From positions 1-45,098 of the forward strand of contig NZ_AOMO01000018.1 in the NCBI RefSeq assembly GCF_000338875.1: 45,098 nt of DNA, in the 5' to 3' direction. Below the pieces are notes generated by a model. It saw only the letters and a list, made by a program, of their open reading frames with translations. It had not been told where the DNA came from and did no database searches. Below are positions 8,083 through 16,727 of this stretch, in pieces. Source of the stretch: Vibrio mimicus CAIM 602 (GTDB taxonomy: Bacteria > Pseudomonadota > Gammaproteobacteria > Enterobacterales > Vibrionaceae). The position numbers were made by a program, and so were the translations under genes. Position 1 is the stretch's first letter. Each line of letters starts with the position of its first letter.

Positions 8083-9201
8083 ATGACAATTCGTAGTTTT
8101 ATTCCTCCTCATCGGATCTTGATGGGGCCTGGACCTTCTGATATTTCTCCACAAGTGTTACAAGCGCTAAGTCGCCCCACAGTCGGTCATCTTGATCCTC
8201 TCTTTATCGGCATGATGGATGAGCTAAAACAGCTGTTGAAATATGCTTTCCAAACTGAAAATGAGTTCACCATTGCAGTATCTGCCCCGGGCAGTGCGGG
8301 TATGGAAGCATGCTTTGTTAACCTCGTAGAACCCGGCGATAAAGTGATTGTGTGCCGCAATGGGGTGTTTGGTGAGCGGATGCGAGATAACGCTGTGCGT
8401 TGTGGTGCAGAGGTCGTGGTCGTTGATGATGAATGGGGCTGCCCTGTCAGCGTTGAAAAAGTGCGAGCCACGATAAGCGAACATCCGGATGCGAAAATTC
8501 TTGCGTTTGTACAAGCGGAAACCTCAACGGGAGCGTTAAGTGACGCGCAAGCTTTGGGTGCTCTCGCTAAGCAACATGGCATGCTGACGATTGTTGATGC
8601 CGTAACGTCTTTAGGTGGTGTTCCACTGTTGGTGGATGAGTGGCAGCTTGATGCGGTGTATTCTGGTAGCCAAAAATGTCTCTCTTGTGTGCCGGGTTTG
8701 GCTCCTTTGACATTCTCACCTCGTGCCATTGAGAAGATTCAATCACGTAAAACGCCGATTCAAAGCTGGTTCTTGGATCAAAGCTTGGTGTTGGGTTATT
8801 GGAGTGGGGCGGGTAAGCGTAGTTATCACCACACAGCACCCGTTAATAGTTTGTATGCTTTGCACGAAGCTCTGCTGATTTTACAGCAGGAAGGGTTAGA
8901 GCAAGCATGGCAGCGCCATCGTGTCATGCACAACAAGCTCAAACAAGGTTTAGAGCAACTGGGCTTTAAGTTTGTGGTGGAAGAGTCTTATCGCCTACCG
9001 CAGTTGAATGCGATTTATGTCCCAGAAGGGATTGATGAAGCGAAAGTGAGAAGCCATCTGCTCAATGAATACAATTTGGAAATTGGTGCCGGGTTGGGCG
9101 CATTAGCAGGGAAAGCGTGGCGGATTGGCGTAATGGGGTATGGTGCGCGTTCTGAAAATATTGCGTTATGTTTGCGCGCACTGGAAGAATCACTGCGTTA
9201 A
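8083..9201 (+). CDS. Class V PLP-dependent aminotransferase (alanine/serine-glyoxylate type)
   Basis: This 372-residue cytoplasmic enzyme is of the fold-type I, class V aminotransferase family. The start of the family fold is clear in LMGPGPSDISPQV (residues 14-26). SAPGSAGMEA (64-73) is the phosphate-binding loop, ETSTGAL a substrate and cofactor segment, and DAVTSLGG contains the Asp that pairs with the pyridine nitrogen. Lys198 in SGSQKCLS is the Schiff-base lysine. WRIGVMGYGAR near the end carries the carboxylate-binding Arg. The closest families are alanine-glyoxylate and serine-glyoxylate aminotransferases; PhnW-like transaminases are more distant. The true amino donor and acceptor are not evident. 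The gene has an excellent Shine-Dalgarno (AAGGAG, 7 bases before ATG), is divergent from lysC, and ends in its own terminator. It is not in an operon that would hint at its pathway. Confidence 0.88.
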   Translation: MTIRSFIPPHRILMGPGPSDISPQVLQALSRPTVGHLDPLFIGMMDELKQLLKYAFQTENEFTIAVSAPGSAGMEACFVNLVEPGDKVIVCRNGVFGERMRDNAVRCGAEVVVVDDEWGCPVSVEKVRATISEHPDAKILAFVQAETSTGALSDAQALGALAKQHGMLTIVDAVTSLGGVPLLVDEWQLDAVYSGSQKCLSCVPGLAPLTFSPRAIEKIQSRKTPIQSWFLDQSLVLGYWSGAGKRSYHHTAPVNSLYALHEALLILQQEGLEQAWQRHRVMHNKLKQGLEQLGFKFVVEESYRLPQLNAIYVPEGIDEAKVRSHLLNEYNLEIGAGLGALAGKAWRIGVMGYGARSENIALCLRALEESLR

Positions 9202-9223
9202 TGAAAAGCGGTGCGAAATAGAA

Positions 9224-9249
9224 AAGGGTGGCTTAAGCCACCCTTATTT
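9224..9249. terminator. Terminator between convergent aminotransferase and pglL
   Basis: A 22-base perfect palindrome (AAGGGTGGCTT/AAGCCACCCTT, 9224-9245) forms a strong hairpin, flanked by AAAA on the left and ATTTG on the right. The A tract on the left gives a U tract for minus-strand transcripts, so it may also end pglL. Confidence 0.75.
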
Positions 9250-9263
9250 GATCCTGCAGTAGG

Positions 9264-11048
9264 CTATGGCGCGGTTTCTGATTGAGCTGCTGAACCTGAT
9301 GCAGTGCTAGTTGTCGTTGATGGTGGCTGATATTGGACAGCGCTGAAATCTTGATTGGGGAACAGAAACTCGGCTTCACTGCGGATTTGCTGAGCACGAC
9401 TGGCATCACCTAGGCCTTGATAGGCCAAAATCAGATTGGTATAGAATGCCGGGCGCGGTTTGTGTTGAATGACTTGTAATGACCAGTCCACATAAGGCTG
9501 AATCAGTTCTGCTTTTTGCTCATACAACCCAACTTGCAGATAGGTGCTATAGATATCCCAATCAAATCGGTCTTGCCAAACCAATGGATTCGTAACTTGT
9601 TTAAGTAGCTCAGGATCGCGTGGTTGAGACTTCTCAAATTGAGTTAGTACATAGTTGGTATGTAACGCAGTGACCATATATAGGCTTGTCATTATCGGTA
9701 ATACCAAACTAGTAACACGCAGCAAAGATTTACTTAGCGCTGAGAAATGTGCAATGCGATAACGCGCAACCCGCTGATCAACCCAGTAGATCAGAATAAT
9801 GAAAGTGATCCAGTGAATGGCGGAATGATAAAACGGATACTCTAATTGAGCGTGTAAAGCGATTGGCACGAACAGAGCTAACATAGCCAAGCGAGTACCT
9901 CGTTTAGCCCCATAAATGCGCAGTGCACAAAAACAAGCGGCGAGTAATATCCCCAGCACTGGCAGTAAGCCTCCTTCTACTCCCCAATACAAAAGCTCGT
10001 TATGCGGATGATCCATGGAGGCTAATCCGGGAGGGTAGCTGCTGTTTAATTGGTGCTGACGTGCCGTGTAGAGCAGATATTGCGCTTCAAACTGACCATA
10101 ACCGTATCCGGTAAATGGCTTTTCGATAACCATGTCAATCGTTTGTGGGAATGTGAAGCGGCGTGGGCTTTCTAGATCAGTTTTGTTTTCCACAAAACCA
10201 GATATTCCCAGACTGTACATGGCTGCAAATCCGGCACTGATACCGAGTACAATAGCCAAAAGCCAGAGAGTAAAGCGCTGACGTGATGCGAATCGATAGA
10301 GATAAGGACTAACCAAAGCAATGCTCAATACGCTGGCAATCCATCCGGTACGCGATGCTAACACCACCAAAAGAGGAGCCGTAAGTAGCGGTGTTAAGTA
10401 GAGTACGCCGATTTTGCTTAGTGGCGAGTCATATTTTTCAGGTTGTCTTGCTAACAAATAGCCGGAAATCACTAAGCCTGTGGCGAGGAAACTTGCCATT
10501 ACGTTAGGTTGTTGAAAAATACCATAGGGCCGATTGGTTTTTGTGTCGTAACCAAACGGATTCCCCGGATCTAACCAAAAATATTGGATAAGACCAATGA
10601 TGGCCTCAATCACTGTGGCCAGCAGAATAAACCACAGCAAACGCTGTTTATGTTTGTTACTAAACCGGAATTGTTGCAACACGACAAATAAGGTAAATCC
10701 AGCCCATAGACCAACAAGACGGCTGAGAGCATTCGGCCAATCGGCATTTGAGTAAGTGATGGGGAGTGTTAGAAGCACACAACTGATCCACAACCCTATA
10801 GTCAATTTGGAATAACGCAGAACTTGATTATTGGCCAATTGGTACAAACCGATGGCAAGAGTAATGCTCAGGGCAATCCAAGTCGTGTTATTAAAAGAGA
10901 GTGCAAGCCCTGCACCGCCGGGATTGGGCATGAAGAAATGCATGGCGAGTAGATACAAAACTGCCAATGAAAAAAGAAATGGTTTATTGAGTGGAAGGCT
11001 AGGTGTGTGCGGTTCTAACCGGGTTCCACTTAACAGCAAAGTTGCCAT
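9264..11048 (-). CDS. pglL: PglL-type O-oligosaccharyltransferase (Wzy/WaaL superfamily)
   Basis: This 594-residue inner-membrane protein is predicted to transfer a lipid-linked glycan to Ser/Thr of periplasmic or pilin proteins. It has about a dozen hydrophobic helices up to residue 440. The family's large periplasmic loop carries PYGIFQQPNVMASFLATG and DHPHNELLYWGVEGG; His347 and His349 lie in the latter. A conserved His of this loop is essential in characterised PglL enzymes. The C-terminal 150 residues are soluble and helical, ending in a Thr/Ser/Ala-rich tail. V. cholerae has a PglL homologue shown to work in E. coli, and this gene fits it in position and sequence. A WaaL or Wzy role cannot be excluded by sequence alone, but no O-antigen genes are near. 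I chose ATG 11048, with AAGGTG 6 bases upstream, over an in-frame GTG at 11057. It lies just downstream of uvrA, separated by a terminator. Confidence 0.8.
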   Translation of the reverse strand: MATLLLSGTRLEPHTPSLPLNKPFLFSLAVLYLLAMHFFMPNPGGAGLALSFNNTTWIALSITLAIGLYQLANNQVLRYSKLTIGLWISCVLLTLPITYSNADWPNALSRLVGLWAGFTLFVVLQQFRFSNKHKQRLLWFILLATVIEAIIGLIQYFWLDPGNPFGYDTKTNRPYGIFQQPNVMASFLATGLVISGYLLARQPEKYDSPLSKIGVLYLTPLLTAPLLVVLASRTGWIASVLSIALVSPYLYRFASRQRFTLWLLAIVLGISAGFAAMYSLGISGFVENKTDLESPRRFTFPQTIDMVIEKPFTGYGYGQFEAQYLLYTARQHQLNSSYPPGLASMDHPHNELLYWGVEGGLLPVLGILLAACFCALRIYGAKRGTRLAMLALFVPIALHAQLEYPFYHSAIHWITFIILIYWVDQRVARYRIAHFSALSKSLLRVTSLVLPIMTSLYMVTALHTNYVLTQFEKSQPRDPELLKQVTNPLVWQDRFDWDIYSTYLQVGLYEQKAELIQPYVDWSLQVIQHKPRPAFYTNLILAYQGLGDASRAQQIRSEAEFLFPNQDFSAVQYQPPSTTTSTASGSAAQSETAP

Positions 11049-11060
11049 GCAGTTCACCTT

Positions 11061-11092
11061 AAAAAAGAAACCAGCGCAGAATTCGCTGGTTT
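11061..11092 (-). terminator. Terminator of uvrA
   Basis: On the minus strand, a 9-bp stem AAACCAGCG-N7-CGCTGGTTT (11068-11092) is followed by CTTTTTT. It lies between the uvrA stop and the pglL start, so pglL probably depends on readthrough or a promoter not seen here. The T tract directly precedes the pglL ribosome binding site. Confidence 0.8.
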
Positions 11093-11112
11093 CGTTACTT
11101 TAGCCTTTTTTT

Positions 11113-13934
11113 CTAATTCAACAAAGGCTTGAGGAAGCGTGCAGTATGTGAAGCTTCGACCTGAGACACATCTTCCGGTGTTCCTTCTGCAATAATGAGA
11201 CCACCGCCTTGGCCTCCTTCTGGGCCTAAATCAACGATCCAGTCCGCAGTTTTAATTACATCCAAGTTATGCTCAATCACTACCACCGTATTGCCATGAT
11301 CGCGTAAGCGGTGCAGTACGCTCAGGAGTTGCTGAATATCGTGGAAATGTAGGCCAGTAGTAGGTTCATCCAAAATATACAAAGTTTTGCCAGTATCACG
11401 TTTGGAAAGTTCGCGTGCCAATTTAACCCGCTGTGCTTCCCCTCCTGAGAGAGTGGTAGCAGATTGCCCGAGACGAATATACGAGAGGCCTACATCCATT
11501 AATGTTTGCAACTTACGAGCGATAACGGGTACAGGATCAAAAAACTCACGTGCATCTTCAACTGTCATCTCAAGCACTTCATCAATAGTGCGGCCTTTGT
11601 AGCGTACTTCAAGTGTTTCTCGGTTATAGCGTTTGCCCTTACAGACATCACACGGAACATACACATCAGGTAAGAAATGCATCTCGACCTTGATCACGCC
11701 ATCGCCCTGACATGCTTCGCAGCGACCGCCGCGCACGTTAAAGCTGAAGCGACCCGGTTGATAACCACGAGAGCGTGATTCTTGTGTTCCCGCAAACAGT
11801 TCACGGATAGGTGTAAAGATACCCGTGTAAGTTGCTGGGTTAGAACGCGGGGTGCGACCGATAGGACTTTGATCTATATCGATCACTTTATCAAAGTGTT
11901 CCAAGCCTTTAATTGAGCGATAAGGTGCTGGTGTAGCTGTAGTTGCACCATTGAGAGCGGTATGCGCGATCTTAAAGAAAGTGTCGTTGATCAGCGTTGA
12001 TTTCCCTGAACCAGAAACTCCCGTTACACAGGTAAAAAGACCAACAGGGATCGATAAATCAACATTTTTTAAGTTATTGCCAACTGCGCCTTTTAGTTCA
12101 ACGGTTTTACTCGCATCGCGTGGGGTTCGCTCAGTTGGTACGGCAATTTTTTTAACACCACTGAGATACTGGCCTGTTAATGAGTTCGGGTTAGCAATGA
12201 TTTCATCCACATTGCCTTCTGCTACTACCATACCACCGTGTACCCCTGCGCCGGGGCCAATGTCGATCACATGATCCGCCATGCGAATCGCATCTTCATC
12301 ATGCTCCACCACCAAACGGTATTACCCAGATTACGTAGGTGAGTAAGTGTTTGAAGCAAGCGTTCGTTGTCTCGTTGGTGGAGACCAATAGATGGCTCAT
12401 CGAGTACATACATGACACCGACTAACCCCGCGCCGATCTGGCTTGCCAAACGAATACGCTGTGCTTCACCACCGGATAGCGTCTCGGCACTGCGTGATAA
12501 GTTTAAATAGTTCAGTCCCACATTGACCAAAAATTGCAGGCGATCATTGATCTCTTTCATCACCTTTTCAGCAATTTGTGCTCGTTGACCTTCCAGTTTG
12601 AGTTCTTGGAAGAATGTCAGCGCATCCGCAATGCTCAGCTCAACAATGGTTGGCAGTGCAGTATCATTGATAAATACATTACGCGCTTCAATTTTGAGGC
12701 GTGTACCATCACAACTACTGCAAGGCTTGTTGGAGATGTATTTCGCCAGTTCTTCGCGCACCGAGTTGGATTCAGTATCGCGATAGCGGCGCTCCAGATT
12801 ATGCAATATGCCCTCAAAAGGGTGCTTTTTGAGGCGGATATCACCGCGATCATTGATGTACTTAAATTCAATTTCGGTACGGCCAGAGCCGTGCAGGATA
12901 ATTTCCTGAATTTTCTTGCTCAGCTTATTGAACGGTGTGTGTACATCAAAGTCGTAGTGTTCGGCCAGCGCAGTCAGCATCTGGAAATAATAAAAGTTCT
13001 TCTGATCCCAGCCACGAATTGCCCCTTGCGCCAAACTTAAGTTGGCATCTTGAATCACGCGATCCGGGTCGAAATACTGTTGTACACCTAAGCCGTCACA
13101 GGTAGGACAAGCTCCCGCTGGGTTATTGAAAGAAAACAGGCGCGGTTCAAGCTCACGCATGCTGTAACCGCAATGTGGGCAAGCAAAGTTGGCAGAGAAA
13201 ATCTGTTCTTCACCTTCGCCTTCCATTGGAGCAACCACCACGATACCACCAGAAAGCTCTAGAGCAGTTTCAAAGGATTCAGCTAAGCGCTGTTGCAGAT
13301 CACTGCGCACTTTAAAACGATCGACAATCACTTCAATGGTGTGTTTTTTGTGCAGTTCAAGTTTCGGTGGATCGGTAAGATCACAAGTTTCACCATCGAT
13401 CCGCGCACGAATAAATCCTTGTGCCGCTAAGTTCTCTAGTGTCTTAACGTGTTCGCCTTTACGCTCTTTCACTATGGTCGCCAGCAGCATCATTTTGCTG
13501 CCTTCGGGTAACTCCAAAACCTTATCGACCATTTGGCTTACAGTTTGTGCTTTGAGTGGAACTTGGTGTTCAGGGCAGCGAGGTTCACCGACCCGGGCAT
13601 AGAGCAGACGCAAATAGTCGTAGACTTCCGTTATCGTGCCGACGGTTGAGCGTGGGTTATGGGAAGTAGACTTCTGTTCAATCGAAATTGCGGGTGATAA
13701 CCCCTCAATGTGGTCAACATCAGGCTTTTCCATGAGAGAAAGAAATTGACGAGCGTAAGCGGAGAGGGATTCTACATAACGCCGTTGGCCTTCTGCATAC
13801 AGCGTATCAAAAGCCAGTGATGACTTTCCTGAGCCAGAAAGGCCAGTGATGACAATCAGCTTGTCGCGTGGAATGGTCAGGTTGATATTTTTGAGGTTAT
13901 GGGTACGAGCGCCGCGTACTTCGATTTTGTCCAT
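11113..13934 (-). pseudogene. uvrA: uvrA, excinuclease ABC subunit A, split by a one-base deletion
   Basis: UvrA is the damage-recognition ATPase of nucleotide excision repair. Two frames cover it. The first (12267-13934, 555 codons) holds Walker [10 protein letters not shown] (Lys37), zinc module CPHCGY...CPTCDG, signature LSGGEAQR and Walker [11 protein letters not shown]. The second (11113-12315, 400 codons) holds GVSGSGKST, zinc module RCEACQGDG...[15 protein letters not shown] and LDEPTTGLH. The frame breaks after Val540 (12315-12317). The sequence GTTTGGTGGTGGAGC reads V-W-W-W-S, then stops 15 codons later; one extra base after GTT restores [10 protein letters not shown]. With that base the protein is exactly 940 residues, the normal family length. 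The truncated product lacks the second ATPase half and should be inactive. The rest of the gene is undamaged, so this is either a very recent mutation or a sequencing error. It has its own promoter and LexA operator upstream and a terminator downstream. Confidence 0.93.
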
Positions 13935-13969
13935 CTGGTTTGCTCTTTGCTAAACGAAGTGCAGCAAGT

Positions 13970-13998
13970 ATTACATAGCGTGAACAAAGTGCAAGCAA
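13970..13998 (-). promoter_or_regulatory. Candidate uvrA promoter
   Basis: On the minus strand, TTGCTT (13993-13998), a 17-base spacer and TGTAAT (13970-13975, 5 of 6) lie about 36 bases before the uvrA ATG. The LexA box ends four bases upstream of the -35, a position suited to repression. Confidence 0.5.
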
Positions 13999-14001
13999 AT
14001 A

Positions 14002-14017
14002 CTGGATAAAAAAACAG
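14002..14017. promoter_or_regulatory. LexA (SOS) box of uvrA
   Basis: The 16-mer CTGGATAAAAAAACAG fits CTG-N10-CAG with an AT-rich core. On the minus strand it reads CTGTTTTTTTATCCAG, close to the gammaproteobacterial LexA consensus. It sits beside the uvrA promoter, and uvrA is a core SOS gene, so DNA-damage induction is expected. Confidence 0.8.
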
Positions 14018-14030
14018 GCTTATTAAAAGC

Positions 14031-14063
14031 AAAAAAGCCAACCTTTACATTCGTCGGTTGGCT
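14031..14063 (-). terminator. Terminator of galU
   Basis: On the minus strand, stem AGCCAACC-N12-GGTTGGCT (14036-14063) is followed by TTTTTT. It starts 25 bases past the galU stop codon and isolates galU from uvrA. Confidence 0.85.
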
Positions 14064-14088
14064 TCTCATCTCTGATATCAGCTAAGAA

Positions 14089-14961
14089 TTACTGACCTTT
14101 ATGTGTCGACTTTTTGGCGAGTTCGACTTTCTGATCGTTCTTCTTATACATGTTTTCGTAACAGAAGTTGGTTGCTTCGATATAGCCTTCTACGCTACCG
14201 CAGTCAAAGCGCTTGCCTTTAAATTTGTAAGCAAGCACACAACCAGCTTTGGCTTGTTTTAGCAGAGCGTCGGTGATTTGAATTTCACCGCCTTTGCCTG
14301 GTTCAGTTTGCTCAATCAGATCGAAAATATCCGGAGTCAGGATGTAGCGGCCGATGATCGCGAGATTACTTGGTGCTGTGCCTGGTTCAGGTTTTTCGAC
14401 CATGTTATCAACACGGAACAGATCATCTTTGATCATTTCGCCAGCAATCACGCCGTATTTGTGGGTTTCGTTCTCTGGAACTTCTTGTACTGCAACGATA
14501 GAACAACGGAATTGTTTGTACAGTGCTACCATCTGTGCCAGTACGCCTTGTTCTTCATTCACGCACAGGTCGTCAGCTAAAACTACGGCAAATGGCTCAT
14601 CCCCTACCAGCTCTTTGCCAGTTAAAATCGCGTGGCCCAAACCTTTCATTTCGCGTTGGCGAATAAAAGTAAAGTTGGCGCTTTCGATGATTTTACGGAT
14701 ATCACCCAACAGCTCTTCTTTATTTGTGCCGCGGATCTGGTGCTCTAACTCGTAGTTCATGTCAAAGTGATCCATGATCGAGTGTTTACCACGACCTGTC
14801 ACAATACACATACCTGTAATACCTGCTTGAATCGCTTCATCAACGCCGTATTCGATCAGCGGCTTGTTAACAACTGGCATCATCTCTTTAGGCATTGATT
14901 TAGTTGCTGGTAGGAATCGGGTTCCGTAGCCAGCTGCCGGAAATAGACACTTCTTAATCAT
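14089..14961 (-). CDS. galU: UTP-glucose-1-phosphate uridylyltransferase
   Basis: GalU makes UDP-glucose from UTP and glucose-1-phosphate in the cytoplasm, feeding galactose metabolism, LPS core and exopolysaccharide synthesis. The 290-residue protein is of usual length. The nucleotidyltransferase fold opens with PAAGYGTRFLPATKSMPKEM (8-27), and the Mg2+-binding segment VVLADDLC follows near residue 125. VEKPEPGTAPSN and KGKRFDCGSVEGYIEA, both typical of GalU, come later. The last 20 residues are rich in Lys. The gene is monocistronic: a terminator follows it, and a 173-base gap with an unusual inverted repeat precedes it. Confidence 0.97.
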   Translation of the reverse strand: MIKKCLFPAAGYGTRFLPATKSMPKEMMPVVNKPLIEYGVDEAIQAGITGMCIVTGRGKHSIMDHFDMNYELEHQIRGTNKEELLGDIRKIIESANFTFIRQREMKGLGHAILTGKELVGDEPFAVVLADDLCVNEEQGVLAQMVALYKQFRCSIVAVQEVPENETHKYGVIAGEMIKDDLFRVDNMVEKPEPGTAPSNLAIIGRYILTPDIFDLIEQTEPGKGGEIQITDALLKQAKAGCVLAYKFKGKRFDCGSVEGYIEATNFCYENMYKKNDQKVELAKKSTHKGQ

Positions 14962-14991
14962 AATTTTGCTCTATGGTGTGCTAGGGATAAA

Positions 14992-15054
14992 TTTTTTGCC
15001 GACTCTACCACTTCTTATTCGTGACTGCATTACGTTGGTGTTATCGGCAAAAAA
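14992..15054. repeat. Long-range inverted repeat in the galU leader
   Basis: TTTTTTGCCGA (14992-15002) and TCGGCAAAAAA (15044-15054) are perfect 11-base inverted arms separated by 41 bases. They lie between the galU start (14961) and the qstR stop (15135). The pair could fold as a stem in the galU leader or the qstR 3' region. No match to a known riboswitch was recognised. Confidence 0.5.
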
Positions 15055-15134
15055 AATGTGTGTGTAGTCGCATTGTTACTACATTTTTCGGCAGGAAATC
15101 GGAGAAAAAACATCAAGTTTTATGTTGAGTATTT

Positions 15135-15779
15135 TCACAATAAATTTTGGTTTACCCAAGCAATCGCTTTGACTCGATTTTTCACATTCAATTTTTTAAA
15201 TATCTGATAGAGATGGGATTTCACCGTGAACTCACTAATAAACAAACTCTCAGCAATTTGCATATTTGAAGCTCCGGTCTGCAAGCAACGTAGAATTTGA
15301 ATTTCACGCGCAGTGAGGTCAACCGTTGCCTGAGTTTGATGAGTTTGGAAAGCGTAACGATAGTAGTGTAATAACTGGCTGCTCACGTGGCGTGGTAACC
15401 AGTTCTGTCCATTGATGATCTCTCCGAGTCCATGCGCAATAAAACCAGTATCTTCATTGGCATAAAATAGCCCTTTTAGGTTACCGAAGATGAGTAGGTC
15501 TTCAGTTTTTAGCCGTTTGTCCACATTAAACAGAATGGTTTCAAAATAGGGGCTAGTGAGCTTGAGTGGCCCAAGTTGCTGGCGGATTTGGCTGTTTTCT
15601 GCATGATCGAGCAGCAAAATTTTGTGCTTATCGGATTGATACTCGCGCAGTAAACGCTCCGGTTCAATTACAGGGACGGGAAGATTCAGTTGCTCGATCG
15701 CCGCCTGAATAGAGGGATGTAAAGCTTTGGGTTGAGTTGTCAGCAAATAAATGGTGCGTGCGTAATTGGTTCGTTGCAT
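15135..15779 (-). CDS. qstR: LuxR-family regulator QstR (competence and type VI secretion)
   Basis: This 214-residue DNA-binding protein has an N-terminal receiver-like domain (about 8-130) without a clear phosphorylation pocket. Its C-terminal LuxR-type helix-turn-helix (about 155-208) contains LTAREIQILRCLQTG and FISEFTVKSHLYQIFKKLNV. The size, the VpsT/CsgD-like architecture and the position between galU and ssb fit QstR of V. cholerae. QstR is known to be made when both TfoX (chitin) and HapR (high cell density) are active, and it switches on DNA-uptake genes and the type VI secretion system. The ribosome binding site is weak (AGG about 14 bases upstream), consistent with tight control. 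It is divergent from ssb across a 291-base gap. No clear terminator follows it before galU. Confidence 0.9.
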   Translation of the reverse strand: MQRTNYARTIYLLTTQPKALHPSIQAAIEQLNLPVPVIEPERLLREYQSDKHKILLLDHAENSQIRQQLGPLKLTSPYFETILFNVDKRLKTEDLLIFGNLKGLFYANEDTGFIAHGLGEIINGQNWLPRHVSSQLLHYYRYAFQTHQTQATVDLTAREIQILRCLQTGASNMQIAESLFISEFTVKSHLYQIFKKLNVKNRVKAIAWVNQNLL

Positions 15780-16070
15780 GATGAATTACATACCTAGGTG
15801 ATATGAAATAATGCACTTAATATGACGAAAAATACGCTTTCGCGCCATGAGAGAGAAGTAGTTTGCGGAGCATCTCAATAGTCGAAGTAACAAATAGGTT
15901 TATCAGCAGGTTATTTCGGTGAGGTGCTCTTAAAAATAGAGAAACATAGCCAACCTAATCGTTCAGCGTGCTGCAAGAATTGGGGATTTCGATTGGTTCG
16001 CTTGGTAAAACGGTGTTATCCTTGCGGACTACTTAAAATTGATAGACATGACTTGATTACGGAGCAAAAC
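15780..16070. other. Divergent qstR-ssb regulatory region
   Basis: This 291-base non-coding gap must hold the qstR promoter (minus) and the ssb promoter (plus). It is AT-rich near qstR. I could not identify -35/-10 pairs, a CRP site or a HapR site that I would defend. No LexA box (CTG-N10-CAG) was seen next to ssb. An open frame runs through it into ssb from 15924, but its start lacks a ribosome binding site. Confidence 0.5.
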
Positions 16071-16604
16071 ATGGCAAGCCGTGGCGTAAACAAAGTAATT
16101 TTGATTGGTAACTTAGGCCAAGATCCTGAAGTGCGTTATATGCCAAGCGGCGGCGCAGTAGCGAATATCACTATCGCGACCTCCGAAACTTGGCGTGACA
16201 AAACCACGGGTGAGCAGAAGGAAAAAACCGAATGGCACCGCGTGACTCTGTATGGAAAGCTGGCAGAAGTTGCTGGTGAGTATCTGCGTAAAGGTTCTCA
16301 AGTCTACATTGAAGGCCAACTGCAAACTCGTAAGTGGCAAGATCAGAATGGTCAAGATCGCTACTCAACTGAAGTGGTTGTACAAGGCTACAACGGCATC
16401 ATGCAGATGCTAGGTGGTCGTGCCCAACAGGGTGGAATGCCAGCTCAGCAAGGCGGCATGAATGCACCACAACAAGGTGGTTGGGGACAACCTCAGCAAC
16501 CAGCGAAACAGCATCAACCGATGCAACAATCGGCACCTCAGCAGTACTCGCAACCGCAGTACAACGAGCCGCCGATGGATTTTGATGACGACATCCCGTT
16601 TTAG
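16071..16604 (+). CDS. ssb: Single-stranded DNA-binding protein
   Basis: SSB coats single-stranded DNA in replication, repair and recombination and recruits partner proteins by its C-terminal tip. The 177-residue protein has an OB fold in residues 1-110 (starting [20 protein letters not shown], with [20 protein letters not shown]). A Gln/Gly/Pro/Met-rich linker (about 118-165) and the acidic tip MDFDDDIPF follow. I chose ATG 16071 because it matches the universal SSB N-terminus and has GGAG 7 bases upstream; the frame's upstream extension is not SSB-like. The gene is separated from uvrA by galU and qstR, unlike in E. coli where the two are divergent. It ends in a strong terminator. Confidence 0.98.
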   Translation: MASRGVNKVILIGNLGQDPEVRYMPSGGAVANITIATSETWRDKTTGEQKEKTEWHRVTLYGKLAEVAGEYLRKGSQVYIEGQLQTRKWQDQNGQDRYSTEVVVQGYNGIMQMLGGRAQQGGMPAQQGGMNAPQQGGWGQPQQPAKQHQPMQQSAPQQYSQPQYNEPPMDFDDDIPF

Positions 16605-16620
16605 AACTGCTATTGACGAA

Positions 16621-16648
16621 AAAAGCCGCGGATTCCGCGGCTTTTTTA
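16621..16648 (+). terminator. Terminator of ssb
   Basis: A perfect stem (AAAAGCCGCGG 16621-16631, CCGCGGCTTTT 16635-16645) with an ATT loop runs into T7. It separates ssb from the MSHA locus. Confidence 0.92.
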
Positions 16649-16727
16649 TATAGTTATCTCAATTGTTTAATGTAAACTTCTCGCCTCTTAAAAATCGATA
16701 GCGGCGCACATAAGGAACGTGGCACAA

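Noticed and set aside
12310..12320. Programmed ribosomal frameshift in uvrA
   Set aside because: There is no slippery heptamer, no stimulatory structure was noticed, and UvrA is a single-frame gene throughout bacteria. Deletion or sequencing error is simpler.
15924..16070. Upstream extension of ssb giving a 226-residue protein
   Set aside because: The added 49 residues are not SSB-like, and the internal ATG 16071 has a good ribosome binding site and the universal SSB N-terminus.
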